Counted from the first letter of the stretch, positions 33,418 to 42,342 are shown. The stretch: DNA of 64,000 nucleotides from Prescottella sp. R16 (GCF_030656875.1 NZ_CP130943.1:4092001-4156000); one strand, 5' to 3'. The notes: generated by a model not told the origin, from the sequence alone. Program-made: numbers and translations.

Positions 33418-35946
33418 ATGATCGACCCGCGCCGCGGTGAGGATTCCTGTGGCTCTCCCCCCGTCCCGCTGCCACCACAACGCTTGCGGTCACTCGTCGG
33501 ACAGGACGCCCCACTCACGGTGCTCCGCGGTCCGCACGGCCACGACAAAGAACGTTTGATCCGGTGGTGGGCGTCCGCCCGTCCCGACGATGCGATCGGT
33601 GTCTGCGTCGTGCCCGGCCACGACTGGGACTCACCCCGGCTGTGGCGGGCCGTCGCTTCGGCGCTGACCGCGTCCGGGGCGGTCGCACAGTCCGGCACGG
33701 CCCCCACCGCCGGCACCGCCTTCGCCGAAGTGAGCCGCCTGCTCGAACACCTCCCCCGGCGGGTTCGCCTGGCACTTCCCGGTATCTCCCGGCTGACGGA
33801 TCGGGAGGTCGACGAACAGATCCGGCGCATCGTCGACACCTGTCATTCGGTGGACGTCGCGGTCGGTGTCACCGGACGGTCGGCGTTCCGGGATCTCTAC
33901 GAGCCGATCTGTCACACGCTCGACACCGACCTGCTCCGGCACACGGTCGACGATGTGCGGGACGTCTTCACCACGGCCGGTGTCGACGCACGCCCCGGTG
34001 AGATCGAAGAGATCCTCCGGGCGACGGCGGGCCTGCCCGCTCTCACCTACACCGCGATGGACGTCGTGGCGGCGTTGCCGGAGATTCCCCTTCGGCACCA
34101 TGTGCTCTCTCGGCGGATGCGCGACGCGGTGTCCGCACACATCCGAACCACCGTTCTCGGGTCACACGTCGCCGCCGAGCACCGATCGTTCCTGGAACGG
34201 GTCGTGGCAGCCCACGCCGTGACGGTGAATACTGCCCGATTCCTTTCCGGGAGTTCGGATCCCGTCCGGCATCTCGTCGCACTCGAAGAGGGGGGCATCC
34301 TCGCGTACCGGGACTCCGCGAACGGGCCGGTATGGGTTCCGCCTCAGGCGTTACGTGATGTGCTGCTCGACGATCAGCGGTCGAGTGGACTGCACGTGGA
34401 CACGCAGTTGTCGCTGCTCGCCTACCACCATCATTCGCTCGGCGAGTATGCGCTCGCCCTGCAGTGCGCCACCGAGTCCCGGCAGTGGGTGCTGGTGTCG
34501 GCGATCGTCGACCGGCACCTCTCCGACCTGATCGACGCCGATCTCACCGTTCTCGGTGCAGCATTGCGCGCGCTGCCGGGGGAGCTGCTCGCCACCCGGC
34601 CGCGTGCACGGGCGGCCCGCAGCCTGATCGAACACCTCGGCGCCGATCGGCCGCGCACCGCCCCGGTCGGCCGGATGACGAACGTGCGGTCCTTCACCGA
34701 TCTGGCACATGCGACGTTCGACAGCATCCTGGCTCGGCTCGCCGGCGAGTACGACGAGACCGACGCCGTGACCGCACGGCTCCGCAGGGTGCTCGCCACC
34801 CTGGACGATCGTCCCGCCGATCCCGTCGAGATGCTCCCGTTCATCCGGATGCAGTGGGCGTTGACGCACCAGCTGGCGGGCAACTTCCCGGATTCGCTCG
34901 CCGAGTTGGGGATCGCGTACCGGCTCGGGGACGCAGCGGGACTGAACTACATCGCCCGGAACGCCGCCGGTAACGCCGCACTCGCTTGGGCTTTCGCCGG
35001 CGACCACACGCGTGCGCAGGAATGGCTCGCGCTCGAGCATCCTCATGCCCCGAAGGATCGGTGGACCGACGAACTGACCCGCGTCGGCGGTCTGGTCGCG
35101 CGGATGTTCCTCGCTCTGGACGTCGGAGACGCCGCCCGGGCGGCGTCGGCGCTGGCCAGGCTCGAACAACTCCCACCCGTCGTGGAGTTGTGGCCGTATC
35201 TGATGTACGCCCGGTGTCGGCACGCACTCTCGAACCAGGACCCGTACCGGGCCTCGGCCCACCTGGCCGAGGTCGACTCCCGGCGGCGACAGGCCTCGGG
35301 AACGTTCGTGCGTTCACTCGTCGATGCCGTCGAGATCGACGTGCATCTCGCGCTCGGCGACGGTGTCCGAGCGCTGCGGGTCGCGACGAGTGCGTCCCGC
35401 ACCCAGCCCTGGGACGTCGTCGCGAGCGCTCGTGCACATCTCCTCACCGGACGCTATTCCGCTGCCCTGGCCGCGTGCGGGCGCTACGACTGGCTGTCCA
35501 CGCCCTACACCCGGTTCCAGCTCGATGCGCTTCTCGTGCAGGCCGTCGCACTGCACGAGACCGGCCGCGCCGCGGCCGCACGCCGCTTCTGGCGTCACGC
35601 CTGCGGCATCGCCGACAGCAGTTCGTACCCCACTGCGCTCTACCGGTTTCCGCACACTGCGGTCGGTGCGCTCGCCGCCGACACCGGCATCCCCTTTCCT
35701 CGGGTGCGGGAGGGACTCGCGCATCACCCGGAGATCCGGACCCCGCATCTCACGAGTCGCGAACTCGAGGTGCTCCGGTGTCTCGCGCGCAGGCTGCGGA
35801 CCGTGGACATCGCCACGCAACTGCACCTGTCGGTTTCCACGGTGAAGTCGCACCTTCGCACCCTCTACCGCAAACTCGACGTCCACACCCGCGGCGACGC
35901 GGTGGACGCCGCCCACCGGCTCGGCCTGCTCGACGGAACCGGCTGA
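33418..35946 (+). CDS. Large LuxR family regulator, Walker A degenerate
   Basis: An 842-residue regulator of the MalT/LAL-like type. The C-terminal 65 residues form the LuxR helix-turn-helix (LTSRELEVLRCLARRLRTVDIATQLHLSVSTVKSHLRTLYRKLDV). The middle is all-helical and TPR-like. The N-terminal ATPase-like region has GPHGHDKE (residues 38-45) where its paralogue at 46785-49310 has GPRGAGKT, and the Walker B aspartates are missing (LALPGISRL against LLDDVDRL). It probably cannot bind ATP in the usual way. GAAGGA lies five bases before the ATG. It is divergent from the surface-protein pair, which it may regulate. Confidence 0.87.
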   Translation: MIDPRRGEDSCGSPPVPLPPQRLRSLVGQDAPLTVLRGPHGHDKERLIRWWASARPDDAIGVCVVPGHDWDSPRLWRAVASALTASGAVAQSGTAPTAGTAFAEVSRLLEHLPRRVRLALPGISRLTDREVDEQIRRIVDTCHSVDVAVGVTGRSAFRDLYEPICHTLDTDLLRHTVDDVRDVFTTAGVDARPGEIEEILRATAGLPALTYTAMDVVAALPEIPLRHHVLSRRMRDAVSAHIRTTVLGSHVAAEHRSFLERVVAAHAVTVNTARFLSGSSDPVRHLVALEEGGILAYRDSANGPVWVPPQALRDVLLDDQRSSGLHVDTQLSLLAYHHHSLGEYALALQCATESRQWVLVSAIVDRHLSDLIDADLTVLGAALRALPGELLATRPRARAARSLIEHLGADRPRTAPVGRMTNVRSFTDLAHATFDSILARLAGEYDETDAVTARLRRVLATLDDRPADPVEMLPFIRMQWALTHQLAGNFPDSLAELGIAYRLGDAAGLNYIARNAAGNAALAWAFAGDHTRAQEWLALEHPHAPKDRWTDELTRVGGLVARMFLALDVGDAARAASALARLEQLPPVVELWPYLMYARCRHALSNQDPYRASAHLAEVDSRRRQASGTFVRSLVDAVEIDVHLALGDGVRALRVATSASRTQPWDVVASARAHLLTGRYSAALAACGRYDWLSTPYTRFQLDALLVQAVALHETGRAAAARRFWRHACGIADSSSYPTALYRFPHTAVGALAADTGIPFPRVREGLAHHPEIRTPHLTSRELEVLRCLARRLRTVDIATQLHLSVSTVKSHLRTLYRKLDVHTRGDAVDAAHRLGLLDGTG

Positions 35947-35949
35947 CCG

Positions 35950-35981
35950 CCCCGGCCCGCGCCACCTCACGCGGGCCGGGG
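35950..35981. terminator. Bidirectional terminator hairpin
   Basis: A perfect 12-base-pair stem (CCCCGGCCCGCG / CGCGGGCCGGGG) with an 8-base loop, four bases after the LuxR stop and eight before the end of the convergent acyl-CoA dehydrogenase. Confidence 0.75.
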
Positions 35982-35988
35982 ACCGGAA

Positions 35989-37233
35989 TCACTTGCCCAG
36001 GAGTCCCTTTGCGATGTGGGTGACCTGGATTTCGTTGGAGCCGGCGTAGATCATGAGCGACTTGGCGTCGCGGGCGAGCTGTTCGACCTTGTATTCGGCC
36101 ATGTATCCGTTGCCGCCGAACAGCTGCACGGCCTCCATGGCGACCTCGGTCGCGGCGCGGGACGAGTACAGCTTCATGGCCGACGCCTCGGCGAGCGTGA
36201 CGGGGTTGCCGGACGCGGTGCGTTCGATGGCGTTGAACACCATGTTCTGCACGTTGAGTCGGGCGACCTCCATTTCGGCGAGCTTGAGCTGGATGAGCTG
36301 GAACTGGGCGATCTCCTTGCCCCACAGCTTGCGGTTCTTGGCGTAGTCGATGGACAACCGCTGGCATTCGTTGATGATGCCGAGTGCGAGCGAGGCGATG
36401 CCGATGCGTTCGGCCGCGAACGACTCCTTGGCGCTCTCCTTGCCGTCGCCCTTGGCAGGGTTCTCGGTTTCGCCGAGCAGACGATCCTTGGAGATACGGA
36501 CGTTGTCGAAGAACAGCTCGCCGGTGGGCGAGGAGTTCATGCCCATCTTCTTGAACGGGGCGCTCTGTGTGAAGCCCTCCATGCCCTTGTCGAGGACGAA
36601 ACCGAGGACCTTGCGGTCGCGGCGGTCGACGGAGGCGTCGCCCTCGTCGAGCTTGGCGTAGACGATGGTGACGTCGGCGTAGGGGCCGTTGGTGATGAAC
36701 GTCTTCTGCCCGTTGAGGATGTAGTCGTCGCCGTCGCGGCGGACGTACGACTTCATGCCACCGAAGGCGTCGGAGCCGGAGTCGGGTTCGGTGATCGCCC
36801 AGGCACCCACCTTCTCCATCGTGACGAGTTCGGGCAGCCAGCGCTTCTTCTGCGCGAGGGTGCCGCGGCTGCGGAGGGTGCCGACGGTGAGGCCGAGGCT
36901 GACGCCCATCGAGGCGACCAGGCCGAGGCTCACGCCGGCGAGTTCGCTGTTGAGGATGACGCCCATGCTGCCGGCGCCGCTGAATCCGCCGCCCTTCTCC
37001 CCGGAGTCGGGCACGGTCTCGCCGCGTTCCTTGGCCTCCTCCTTCGCGAATGCCTTTTCGAGGGATTCACGGGCCATCTCGTCCATGCCGAACGTGGCGT
37101 ACATCTTGCGGATGATCTCGAACGGCGGCAGTTCGCCGCTCTCGAGCTTGTCGACGTGCGGCTTGATCTCCTTGTCGATGAAGCCGCGCAGGGCGTCCCG
37201 GAACATCAGATCGGTGTCGGACCACTCGTACAT
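35989..37233 (-). CDS. Acyl-CoA dehydrogenase (FadE type)
   Basis: A 414-residue acyl-CoA dehydrogenase. Flavin- and substrate-binding motifs are WAITEPDSGSDAFGGMKSYVRRDGDDYILNGQKTFITNG and the C-terminal VQLFGGNGYMAEYKVEQLARDAKSLMIYAGSNEIQVTHIAKGL. The N-terminus has a long charged insert (residues 55-80, EKAFAKEEAKERGETVPDSGEKGG). GGAG lies seven bases before the ATG. A KstR-like palindrome lies about 85 bases upstream, suggesting control by a steroid- or fatty-acid-responsive TetR repressor. It is divergent from the OhrR-type regulator. Substrate chain type is unknown. Confidence 0.92.
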   Translation of the reverse strand: MYEWSDTDLMFRDALRGFIDKEIKPHVDKLESGELPPFEIIRKMYATFGMDEMARESLEKAFAKEEAKERGETVPDSGEKGGGFSGAGSMGVILNSELAGVSLGLVASMGVSLGLTVGTLRSRGTLAQKKRWLPELVTMEKVGAWAITEPDSGSDAFGGMKSYVRRDGDDYILNGQKTFITNGPYADVTIVYAKLDEGDASVDRRDRKVLGFVLDKGMEGFTQSAPFKKMGMNSSPTGELFFDNVRISKDRLLGETENPAKGDGKESAKESFAAERIGIASLALGIINECQRLSIDYAKNRKLWGKEIAQFQLIQLKLAEMEVARLNVQNMVFNAIERTASGNPVTLAEASAMKLYSSRAATEVAMEAVQLFGGNGYMAEYKVEQLARDAKSLMIYAGSNEIQVTHIAKGLLGK

Positions 37234-37317
37234 CTCGTTACTCCAGTCGAAAGTGCTGTGGGTGTGGCCCGCAGTACAGGCCCGGCCGCCCCGTGGTGAC
37301 CGTCACAACCACACATA

Positions 37318-37331
37318 TAGAACACGTTCTC
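37318..37331. promoter_or_regulatory. KstR-like operator upstream of acyl-CoA dehydrogenase
   Basis: TAGAACACGTTCTC matches seven of the eight fixed positions of the KstR consensus TnnAACnnGTTnnA and contains the palindrome AGAACACGTTCT apart from its two central bases. It overlaps a TATA-like segment on the minus strand in the 153-base divergent gap. Confidence 0.45.
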
Positions 37332-37370
37332 ATTTGTCCACCCCGAGGCGTTCCCCACATTTAGTTAGTG

Positions 37371-37385
37371 CACGATCAAATCGTG
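37371..37385. promoter_or_regulatory. Operator-like palindrome at the marR/ohrR start
   Basis: CACGATcaaATCGTG, six perfect base pairs around three bases, ends one base before the regulator's ATG. A repressor bound here would cover the start of transcription, which fits autorepression by a MarR protein. Confidence 0.55.
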
Positions 37386-37386
37386 T

Positions 37387-37911
37387 ATGCTCCATTTTGT
37401 GATCGAGGACGAGCAGGACATCGACTGGGGTGACATCGACCCACTGGCCCTCCACCGTCAGGTGTGTTTCGCGCTGGCCGTCGCCAATCGGGCCGTGCTG
37501 TCCGTCTATCGCCCGATCCTCGAGCCGATGGGCCTGACCCATCCGCAGTACCTGGTGATGCTCGCGTTGTGGGGGGACGCACCGATGTCGGTCAAGGAGA
37601 TCGGGCAGGCCCTGCAACTCGATTCGCCGACGCTGTCGCCACTGCTCAAACGACTCGAGGCGAGCGGGCTGATCACCCGCACCCGCAGCGCCGCGGACGA
37701 GCGGCAACTCGTCGTCGACCTCACCGACGCCGGTCGGGCACTGCGCGCACCGGCCGAGAAGATCCCCGGCACCGTCGTCCGGCGCCTCGGCTCGAGTCTC
37801 GACGAACTCGAGGAACTGCACTCGGTCCTCACCCGCATCAACGCCGCCGCCCTGCGCGCCGGCGCCCTCACCGAACAACCCACGCCAGCCGAGAAGGACG
37901 GACAGCCATGA
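37387..37911 (+). CDS. OhrR-type MarR family regulator
   Basis: A 174-residue MarR protein. The N-terminal HRQVCFALAVANRAVLSVYRPILEPMGLTHPQYLVMLALW aligns with OhrR sensors of organic hydroperoxides, including the peroxidatic Cys (Cys27, Q-V-C-F here, Q-L-C-F in Bacillus OhrR). The winged helix carries VKEIGQALQLDSPTLSPLLKRLEASGLITRTRSAADERQL. The usual tyrosine before the P-Q-Y-L motif is His. The ATG directly follows a palindrome and lacks a ribosome site, so it is probably leaderless; a GTG four codons later is possible. No ohr peroxidase is adjacent. The ATG of the DUF5313 gene overlaps its stop. Confidence 0.85.
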   Translation: MLHFVIEDEQDIDWGDIDPLALHRQVCFALAVANRAVLSVYRPILEPMGLTHPQYLVMLALWGDAPMSVKEIGQALQLDSPTLSPLLKRLEASGLITRTRSAADERQLVVDLTDAGRALRAPAEKIPGTVVRRLGSSLDELEELHSVLTRINAAALRAGALTEQPTPAEKDGQP

Positions 37912-38303
37912 CCAGCGAGCACCAGGGCCGACGCCGCCCGAACCCGTTGCAGTGGATCGCCTACTCGTGCGGCCGCAAACTACCCGACTCGATGCAGGAC
38001 TGGGTTCGCAACGACCTGATCGGCGACTGGGCCGTGCCCCGGCACATGATCCGCAGCATGGTGCCGTTCATCCCGATCTTCGCGGCGTTCCTCCTGTTCC
38101 CCGGACCGCTGTGGCTGCGTGGTTCGATGGTGCTGCTGGGCCTCTTCCTCGCCCTGTTCTACTCGGCGGCATACATGGAACAGAACCGGCAGCGCCGCCT
38201 CGAGAAGCACGGTCTGCCCCCGAACCTCGAGAACCCGAAGAAGATCGCCCGCTTCAACGCCGAGAAGGCCGCGTACGAGAAGTCGTACCCGAACACCTTC
38301 TAG
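37908..38303 (+). CDS. DUF5313 family membrane protein
   Basis: A 131-residue protein with an N-terminal RPNPLQWIAYSCGRKLPDSMQDWVRNDLIGDWAVPRHMIRSMV region typical of DUF5313, two membrane helices at about residues 47-62 and 66-86, and a charged C-terminal tail. Its ATG overlaps the stop of the MarR gene by four bases, so it is coupled to a redox regulator. GAAGGA lies about eight bases upstream. The function is not known in any organism to my knowledge. Confidence 0.8.
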   Translation: MTSEHQGRRRPNPLQWIAYSCGRKLPDSMQDWVRNDLIGDWAVPRHMIRSMVPFIPIFAAFLLFPGPLWLRGSMVLLGLFLALFYSAAYMEQNRQRRLEKHGLPPNLENPKKIARFNAEKAAYEKSYPNTF

Positions 38304-38326
38304 GGCATCAGGATCCGGGAACCGCA

Positions 38327-39601
38327 CTACGCCCGACCGTCCTCCATCTCACCGAGCCGGCGTTCGAGGTAGGCGCGTTCCGGGTCGGTGCCGGCCGATT
38401 CGAGTGCACACCGGTATGCGTCGGCGGCCTCCTCCCTCCGTCCGAGGCGGGTCAGGAGTTCCGCCCGCGCCGCCGCGTACGGGTGGTACGCGCGCAGCCG
38501 CGGCTCGTCGGACAGCCCGTCGAGAAGTGCGAGCCCGGCCGCCGGACCGTCACGCATCGCTACCGCCACTGCGCGGTTGAGCCTCACGACCGGCGACGGC
38601 ACCAGCCGGATCAGCACGTCGTACAGGGCCACGATCTGCGGCCAGTCGGTGCTCGCGACGTCGGGGGCCTCGTCGTGCAGCGCGGCGATCGCGGCCTGCA
38701 CACCGTAGGCGCCGGGCGGGCCGCCGGTGAGAGCCCTCAGCACCAGGTCGCTGCCCTCCTCGATCATCGGGCGGTCCCAGTCGGCGCGGTCCTGGTCGTC
38801 GAGCAGCACCGGTTCGCCGCCCGGTCCGGTCCGGGCTCCGCGGCGGGCGTGCACGAGCAGCATCAGCGCCAGGAGACCTGCCACCTCACGTTCGTGAGGC
38901 AGCAGGCGGTGCAGGACGCGGGTCAGCCGGATCGCCTCCTCGGCGACCTCGAGGCGCTGCAACCGCGGTCCGGTACTCGCCGCATATCCCTCGGTGAAGA
39001 TCGAGTACAGCACCTGCAGGACGCCGGGCAGCCGCTGCGGAAGCTCGTCGGCACCCGGAACGCGGAAGGGAATGCGGAGGTCCCGGATCCGCTTCTTGGC
39101 CCGGGTGATCCGCTTGGACATCGTCGCGGTCGGGACGAGGAAGGCCCGGGCCACCTCGGGGGTCGTGAGGCCGGCGAGGTAGCGCAGGGTCAGCGCCGTG
39201 CGATCCTCGGGCGGCAGCGCCGGGTGTGCGCACGTGAAGAACAATTGCAGCCGCTCGTCGGGCAGTTCCCCGCTCGCGTCGGCGGGCGGAGCGGGATCGG
39301 CGCGATCCGCCTCCACCTGCAGCACCGCGATCCGCGCCGCGAGCACCTGGTCCCGGCGCAGGCGGTCGACGGCCCGGCGCCGGGCCGTGGTCTGCAGCCA
39401 GGCGCCGGGCTTGGACGGCACCCCGTCGACGGGCCAGTGCCGCAGCGCAGCCTCGATCGCCTCCGACGTGGCCTCCTCGGCCAGATCGAGATCACCGAAT
39501 CGGCCGACCAGGGCGGCGAGCAGGCGGCCGCGCTCCTCCCGGAACACCGCCTCGACGGCCGTCTCCGCGTCGGCCGCGCAGCCGTTGCCCTCCTCGCTCA
39601 T
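38327..39601 (-). CDS. ECF sigma factor, ECF42 type (DUF6596, C-terminal extension)
   Basis: A 424-residue sigma factor. Sigma-2 is in residues 10-85 (EERGRLLAALVGRFGDLDLAEEATSEAIEAALRHWP...WLQTTARRRAVDRLRR) and sigma-4 about 125-180 (LTLRYLAGLTTPEVARAFLVPTATMSKRITRAKKRI). The remaining 240 residues are the helical, TPR-like extension of the ECF42 group (FRVPGADELPQRLPGVLQVLYSIFTEGYAAS). In this group the extension replaces an anti-sigma factor. The neighbouring YCII (DGPF) gene, six bases upstream, is the conserved partner. Targets usually include YCII genes. No strong ribosome site is seen, so translation is likely coupled. Confidence 0.9.
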   Translation of the reverse strand: MSEEGNGCAADAETAVEAVFREERGRLLAALVGRFGDLDLAEEATSEAIEAALRHWPVDGVPSKPGAWLQTTARRRAVDRLRRDQVLAARIAVLQVEADRADPAPPADASGELPDERLQLFFTCAHPALPPEDRTALTLRYLAGLTTPEVARAFLVPTATMSKRITRAKKRIRDLRIPFRVPGADELPQRLPGVLQVLYSIFTEGYAASTGPRLQRLEVAEEAIRLTRVLHRLLPHEREVAGLLALMLLVHARRGARTGPGGEPVLLDDQDRADWDRPMIEEGSDLVLRALTGGPPGAYGVQAAIAALHDEAPDVASTDWPQIVALYDVLIRLVPSPVVRLNRAVAVAMRDGPAAGLALLDGLSDEPRLRAYHPYAAARAELLTRLGRREEAADAYRCALESAGTDPERAYLERRLGEMEDGRA

Positions 39602-39607
39602 CGGTCG

Positions 39608-39952
39608 TCAGTTGCCGAAGTCGGCGATGGGACGCACCACGATCCGGCCGCCGCCGCGCGAGCCCGGACAGCGCGCCGCCCAGTCGAGCGCGACGTCCAG
39701 GTCGGGCACGTCGATGACGTAGAAGCCGCCCAGCACCTCGCGGGTCTCGGCGAACGGTCCGTCGGTGGTGACGGTGCGGGCGCCGTCCTCCCCCACCTGG
39801 ATGCTGGTGGCGGTGACGAGGTCGGCCAGCGACTCCCCCGAGACGAAGATCCCGGCGTCCTTGACCTCCTTGTCGTAGACCATCCAGTCCTCGGGGGTGC
39901 AGTCACTCGAGGCGTCTGCGGACTCGGCGTTGATCAGCAGCAGGTACTTCAT
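39608..39952 (-). CDS. YCII-related (DGPF domain) protein
   Basis: A 114-residue protein starting MKYLLLINAES with the family motif TTDGPFAETREVLGGFYVIDVPDLDVALDWAARCPG. AGGAGG lies eight bases before the ATG. It is the standard partner of ECF42 sigma factors and lies directly upstream of one on the same strand. The enzymatic role is not established. Its strong ribosome site contrasts with the weak one of the sigma gene. Confidence 0.9.
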   Translation of the reverse strand: MKYLLLINAESADASSDCTPEDWMVYDKEVKDAGIFVSGESLADLVTATSIQVGEDGARTVTTDGPFAETREVLGGFYVIDVPDLDVALDWAARCPGSRGGGRIVVRPIADFGN

Positions 39953-40052
39953 GATCGGTTCCTCCTCGGGAGGTGCTCGTTGTTGTCGTACACCATGACG
40001 ACGAACGAGGAGACTCCGAAAGGACAGTTCCGGCGAACTTTCTTTCGCGTCG

Positions 40053-41030
40053 TCAGTCCAGCCCGTCCAGGAACTCGATCATCGCGGCGTTGACCTGCTC
40101 GGCGGCCTCCATCTGTACGAAGTGCCCGGCGTCCGGGATCACATGGGTCGAGCGCAGGCCGGGCACCATTGCCTCCATCGTCTCGAACGGCCTGTCGCCC
40201 ATCATCTCGAGCACCGGGTCCTTCGCGCCCGCGATGAACGTGGCGGGGACGGTGATCGGGCGGCCCTGCAGTCCCTCGTTCTGTTCCCACACGTAGTCGT
40301 CGGCGCGGTACCAGTTGAGCCCGCCCGTGAACCCGGTGCGCGTGAACTCTTGAACGTAGTAGTCGAATTCGTCCTCGTTCAGCCACGACCACGGCAGCGC
40401 GGGCGGCTCGGGCAGCACATCGAGGTAGCCGTTGTCGGCGGACGGGAAATTCCAGCAGTCCAGGTAGCGGTTGGCACCGGAGAGGGCGTGGAAGATCTTG
40501 GCGAGGAACTCCCGCGGATGGTCGCCGAGTTCCCGATCGGCCGGACCGTACTCCTGGAAGTAGTGCATGTGCAGGAAGTGCTGGGACGCCATGTGCCGGA
40601 ACGCGGTCGTCGGCCGCACCGGCGACCGGGGCGTGCGCGGGACGCTGAGTTGTATCAGGCCGCGTACCCGGTCCGGCGCCCACGCCGGCAGATCCCACAC
40701 CAGCTGGGCGCCGAAGTCGTGCCCCGAGAACACGGCCCGCTCGATGCCGAGTGCGTCGAGCAGACCGACCATGTCGTCGACGGTGTGGCGGCGGTCGTAC
40801 TCGCGGGGATCCGCCGGCACGTCGGTGCGGCCGTAGCCGCGCATGTCGGGGGCGATCACCCGATACCCGGCCGCGGACAGCGCCGACAACTGATGCCGCC
40901 AGCTGTACCAGAGTCCGGGGAATCCGTGACAGAGCACGACGGGATCACCCGTGCCCTGCTCCGCGATGTGCATGTCGATGTCCCCGACACGCACGGTCCG
41001 ATGAGTGAGTGTGGTTGCAGGATCAGCCAT
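40053..41030 (-). CDS. Epoxide hydrolase-like alpha/beta hydrolase
   Basis: A 325-residue alpha/beta hydrolase of the soluble epoxide hydrolase branch. The oxyanion motif is LCHGFPGLWYSWRHQL and the nucleophile is an aspartate in SGHDFGAQLVW (Asp105), rather than serine. The cap domain contains a likely lid Tyr in YLDCWNF or YRADDYVW, and the late His is in IPDAGHFVQMEAAEQV. It would open an epoxide with water through an ester intermediate. It resembles mycobacterial EphA/EphB proteins. There is no Shine-Dalgarno before the ATG, so it may be leaderless. The substrate is unknown; fatty acid or xenobiotic epoxides are typical. Confidence 0.87.
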   Translation of the reverse strand: MADPATTLTHRTVRVGDIDMHIAEQGTGDPVVLCHGFPGLWYSWRHQLSALSAAGYRVIAPDMRGYGRTDVPADPREYDRRHTVDDMVGLLDALGIERAVFSGHDFGAQLVWDLPAWAPDRVRGLIQLSVPRTPRSPVRPTTAFRHMASQHFLHMHYFQEYGPADRELGDHPREFLAKIFHALSGANRYLDCWNFPSADNGYLDVLPEPPALPWSWLNEDEFDYYVQEFTRTGFTGGLNWYRADDYVWEQNEGLQGRPITVPATFIAGAKDPVLEMMGDRPFETMEAMVPGLRSTHVIPDAGHFVQMEAAEQVNAAMIEFLDGLD

Positions 41031-41190
41031 TTACGGACGATACGACAGTTCATTGCCGCGCACCGGGCGAACTCGTATACCCGGTGCCTCGACCGAACGT
41101 TCGACAGTTTCACCGACGTCCGTCGGCCCGCCACTCCCCCGTCACCCGAGCATGGCGGACAGTTCACCCGGCCCGCCCACGCTCCTTCGC

Positions 41191-42339
41191 ATGCAACCTT
41201 CCCGCCGCTGGGCCCTCCTCGCCGTTCCTGTCGCCCTCACCCTCGGAGCCTGCTCCGATGCCGACGCCGACGCCGACACCCGATCGGTGTCCTCGGTGAC
41301 GCATCTGGCCACGATGCAGGTGCCCGACGGGCTCACCCCGTTCGACACCCCGCTCGGTGGACTGTCCGGCATCGATTACGACGCCGACACCGGCAGTTAC
41401 CTCGTCGTGAGCGACGATCGCGCCCAGAACGGCCCGGCCCGCGCCTACACGCTGACGCTGCCCTTGGACGGCGACGGTGAGTTCACCGGTACGGCACCGG
41501 AGTTCACGTCGATGATCGAGCTGACCGACATCGGGGGCGTCCCGTACCCGGAAAAGGGTGTCGATCCCGAATCCGTCCGCCGGGTGGCCGGGTCCACCGA
41601 TTTCGTGTACTCGAGCGAGGGTGACGCATCGAAGTTCCTGGACCCGTTCGTGCGGCTCGCGTCCGCCGACGGCGCGGCGGTGCGGGACTTCGCGGTGCCC
41701 GAGCACTACCTGCCCACCGCCGGCCCGGACGGCACGCAGGTCTCCGGCGTCCGCAACAATCTGGCGTTCGAGGGTCTGACGTTCTCGACGGACGGATCGA
41801 GACTGCTTGCCCTGACCGAGAACTCACTGATCCAGGACGGCACTGTCGCCACCCCCGAGCAGGGCACGGATTCCCGGGTCCTGATGTTCGACAGCGCAAG
41901 CGGTGAGGCGGTCGACGAGTTCGTGTACGCGGTGGACCCGATCAGCGGCGTCTACCCGGACGTCGTCAGCCCCACCGGTTTCACGCTGAAGGCCGACCGC
42001 GGCGCCACCGAGATCCTCGCGATCGACGACGACGAATTCCTGGTGATCGAGCGGGGCGCGGTGCCCGGTAGCGGCGTCGAGGCGCAGGTGTTCTGGACGA
42101 CCACCGCCGGTGCCACCTCGGTGAACGGCAAGGCCACCCTCGACGGCACCGAAACCCCGATGCCGAAGAAGCTGCTGTTCGATTTCGCCGACACCGGCGC
42201 CGACCCCGACAACGTCGAGGGCATCACGTGGGGGCCGACGCTCGACGACGGCACCCGCACCGTCGTCATCGTCGCCGACGACAACTTCAATCCGGAGGGT
42301 GGTCAGCACACGATGTTCCACGTGCTCGCGGTGCGCTGA
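41191..42339 (+). CDS. Phytase-like (esterase-like activity) lipoprotein
   Basis: A 382-residue lipoprotein. The signal peptide has a lipobox (TLGAC) at residues 16-20, followed by a repetitive Asp-Ala linker. The rest is a beta-propeller of the phytase-like family: GGLSGIDYDADTGSYLVVSDDRAQNGPARAYTLTL, RNNLAFEGLTFSTDGSRLLALTENSL and DPDNVEGITWGPTLDDGTRTVVIVADDNFN. Its true substrate is generally unknown. The ATG at 41191 is chosen because it places a compact signal peptide at the start; an ATG 13 codons earlier is possible. Neither has a clear ribosome site. Confidence 0.82.
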   Translation: MQPSRRWALLAVPVALTLGACSDADADADTRSVSSVTHLATMQVPDGLTPFDTPLGGLSGIDYDADTGSYLVVSDDRAQNGPARAYTLTLPLDGDGEFTGTAPEFTSMIELTDIGGVPYPEKGVDPESVRRVAGSTDFVYSSEGDASKFLDPFVRLASADGAAVRDFAVPEHYLPTAGPDGTQVSGVRNNLAFEGLTFSTDGSRLLALTENSLIQDGTVATPEQGTDSRVLMFDSASGEAVDEFVYAVDPISGVYPDVVSPTGFTLKADRGATEILAIDDDEFLVIERGAVPGSGVEAQVFWTTTAGATSVNGKATLDGTETPMPKKLLFDFADTGADPDNVEGITWGPTLDDGTRTVVIVADDNFNPEGGQHTMFHVLAVR

Positions 42340-42342
42340 CGC

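Noticed and set aside
37952..40093. A 713-codon plus-strand frame through the DUF5313, ECF42 and YCII genes
   Set aside because: It crosses three genes with strong family evidence, and its translation is Pro/Arg/Gly-rich without domains.
41090..41110. CGAACGTTCG near 41094 as a LexA box
   Set aside because: The actinobacterial SOS box needs GAAC and GTTC separated by four bases, and here they are joined directly.
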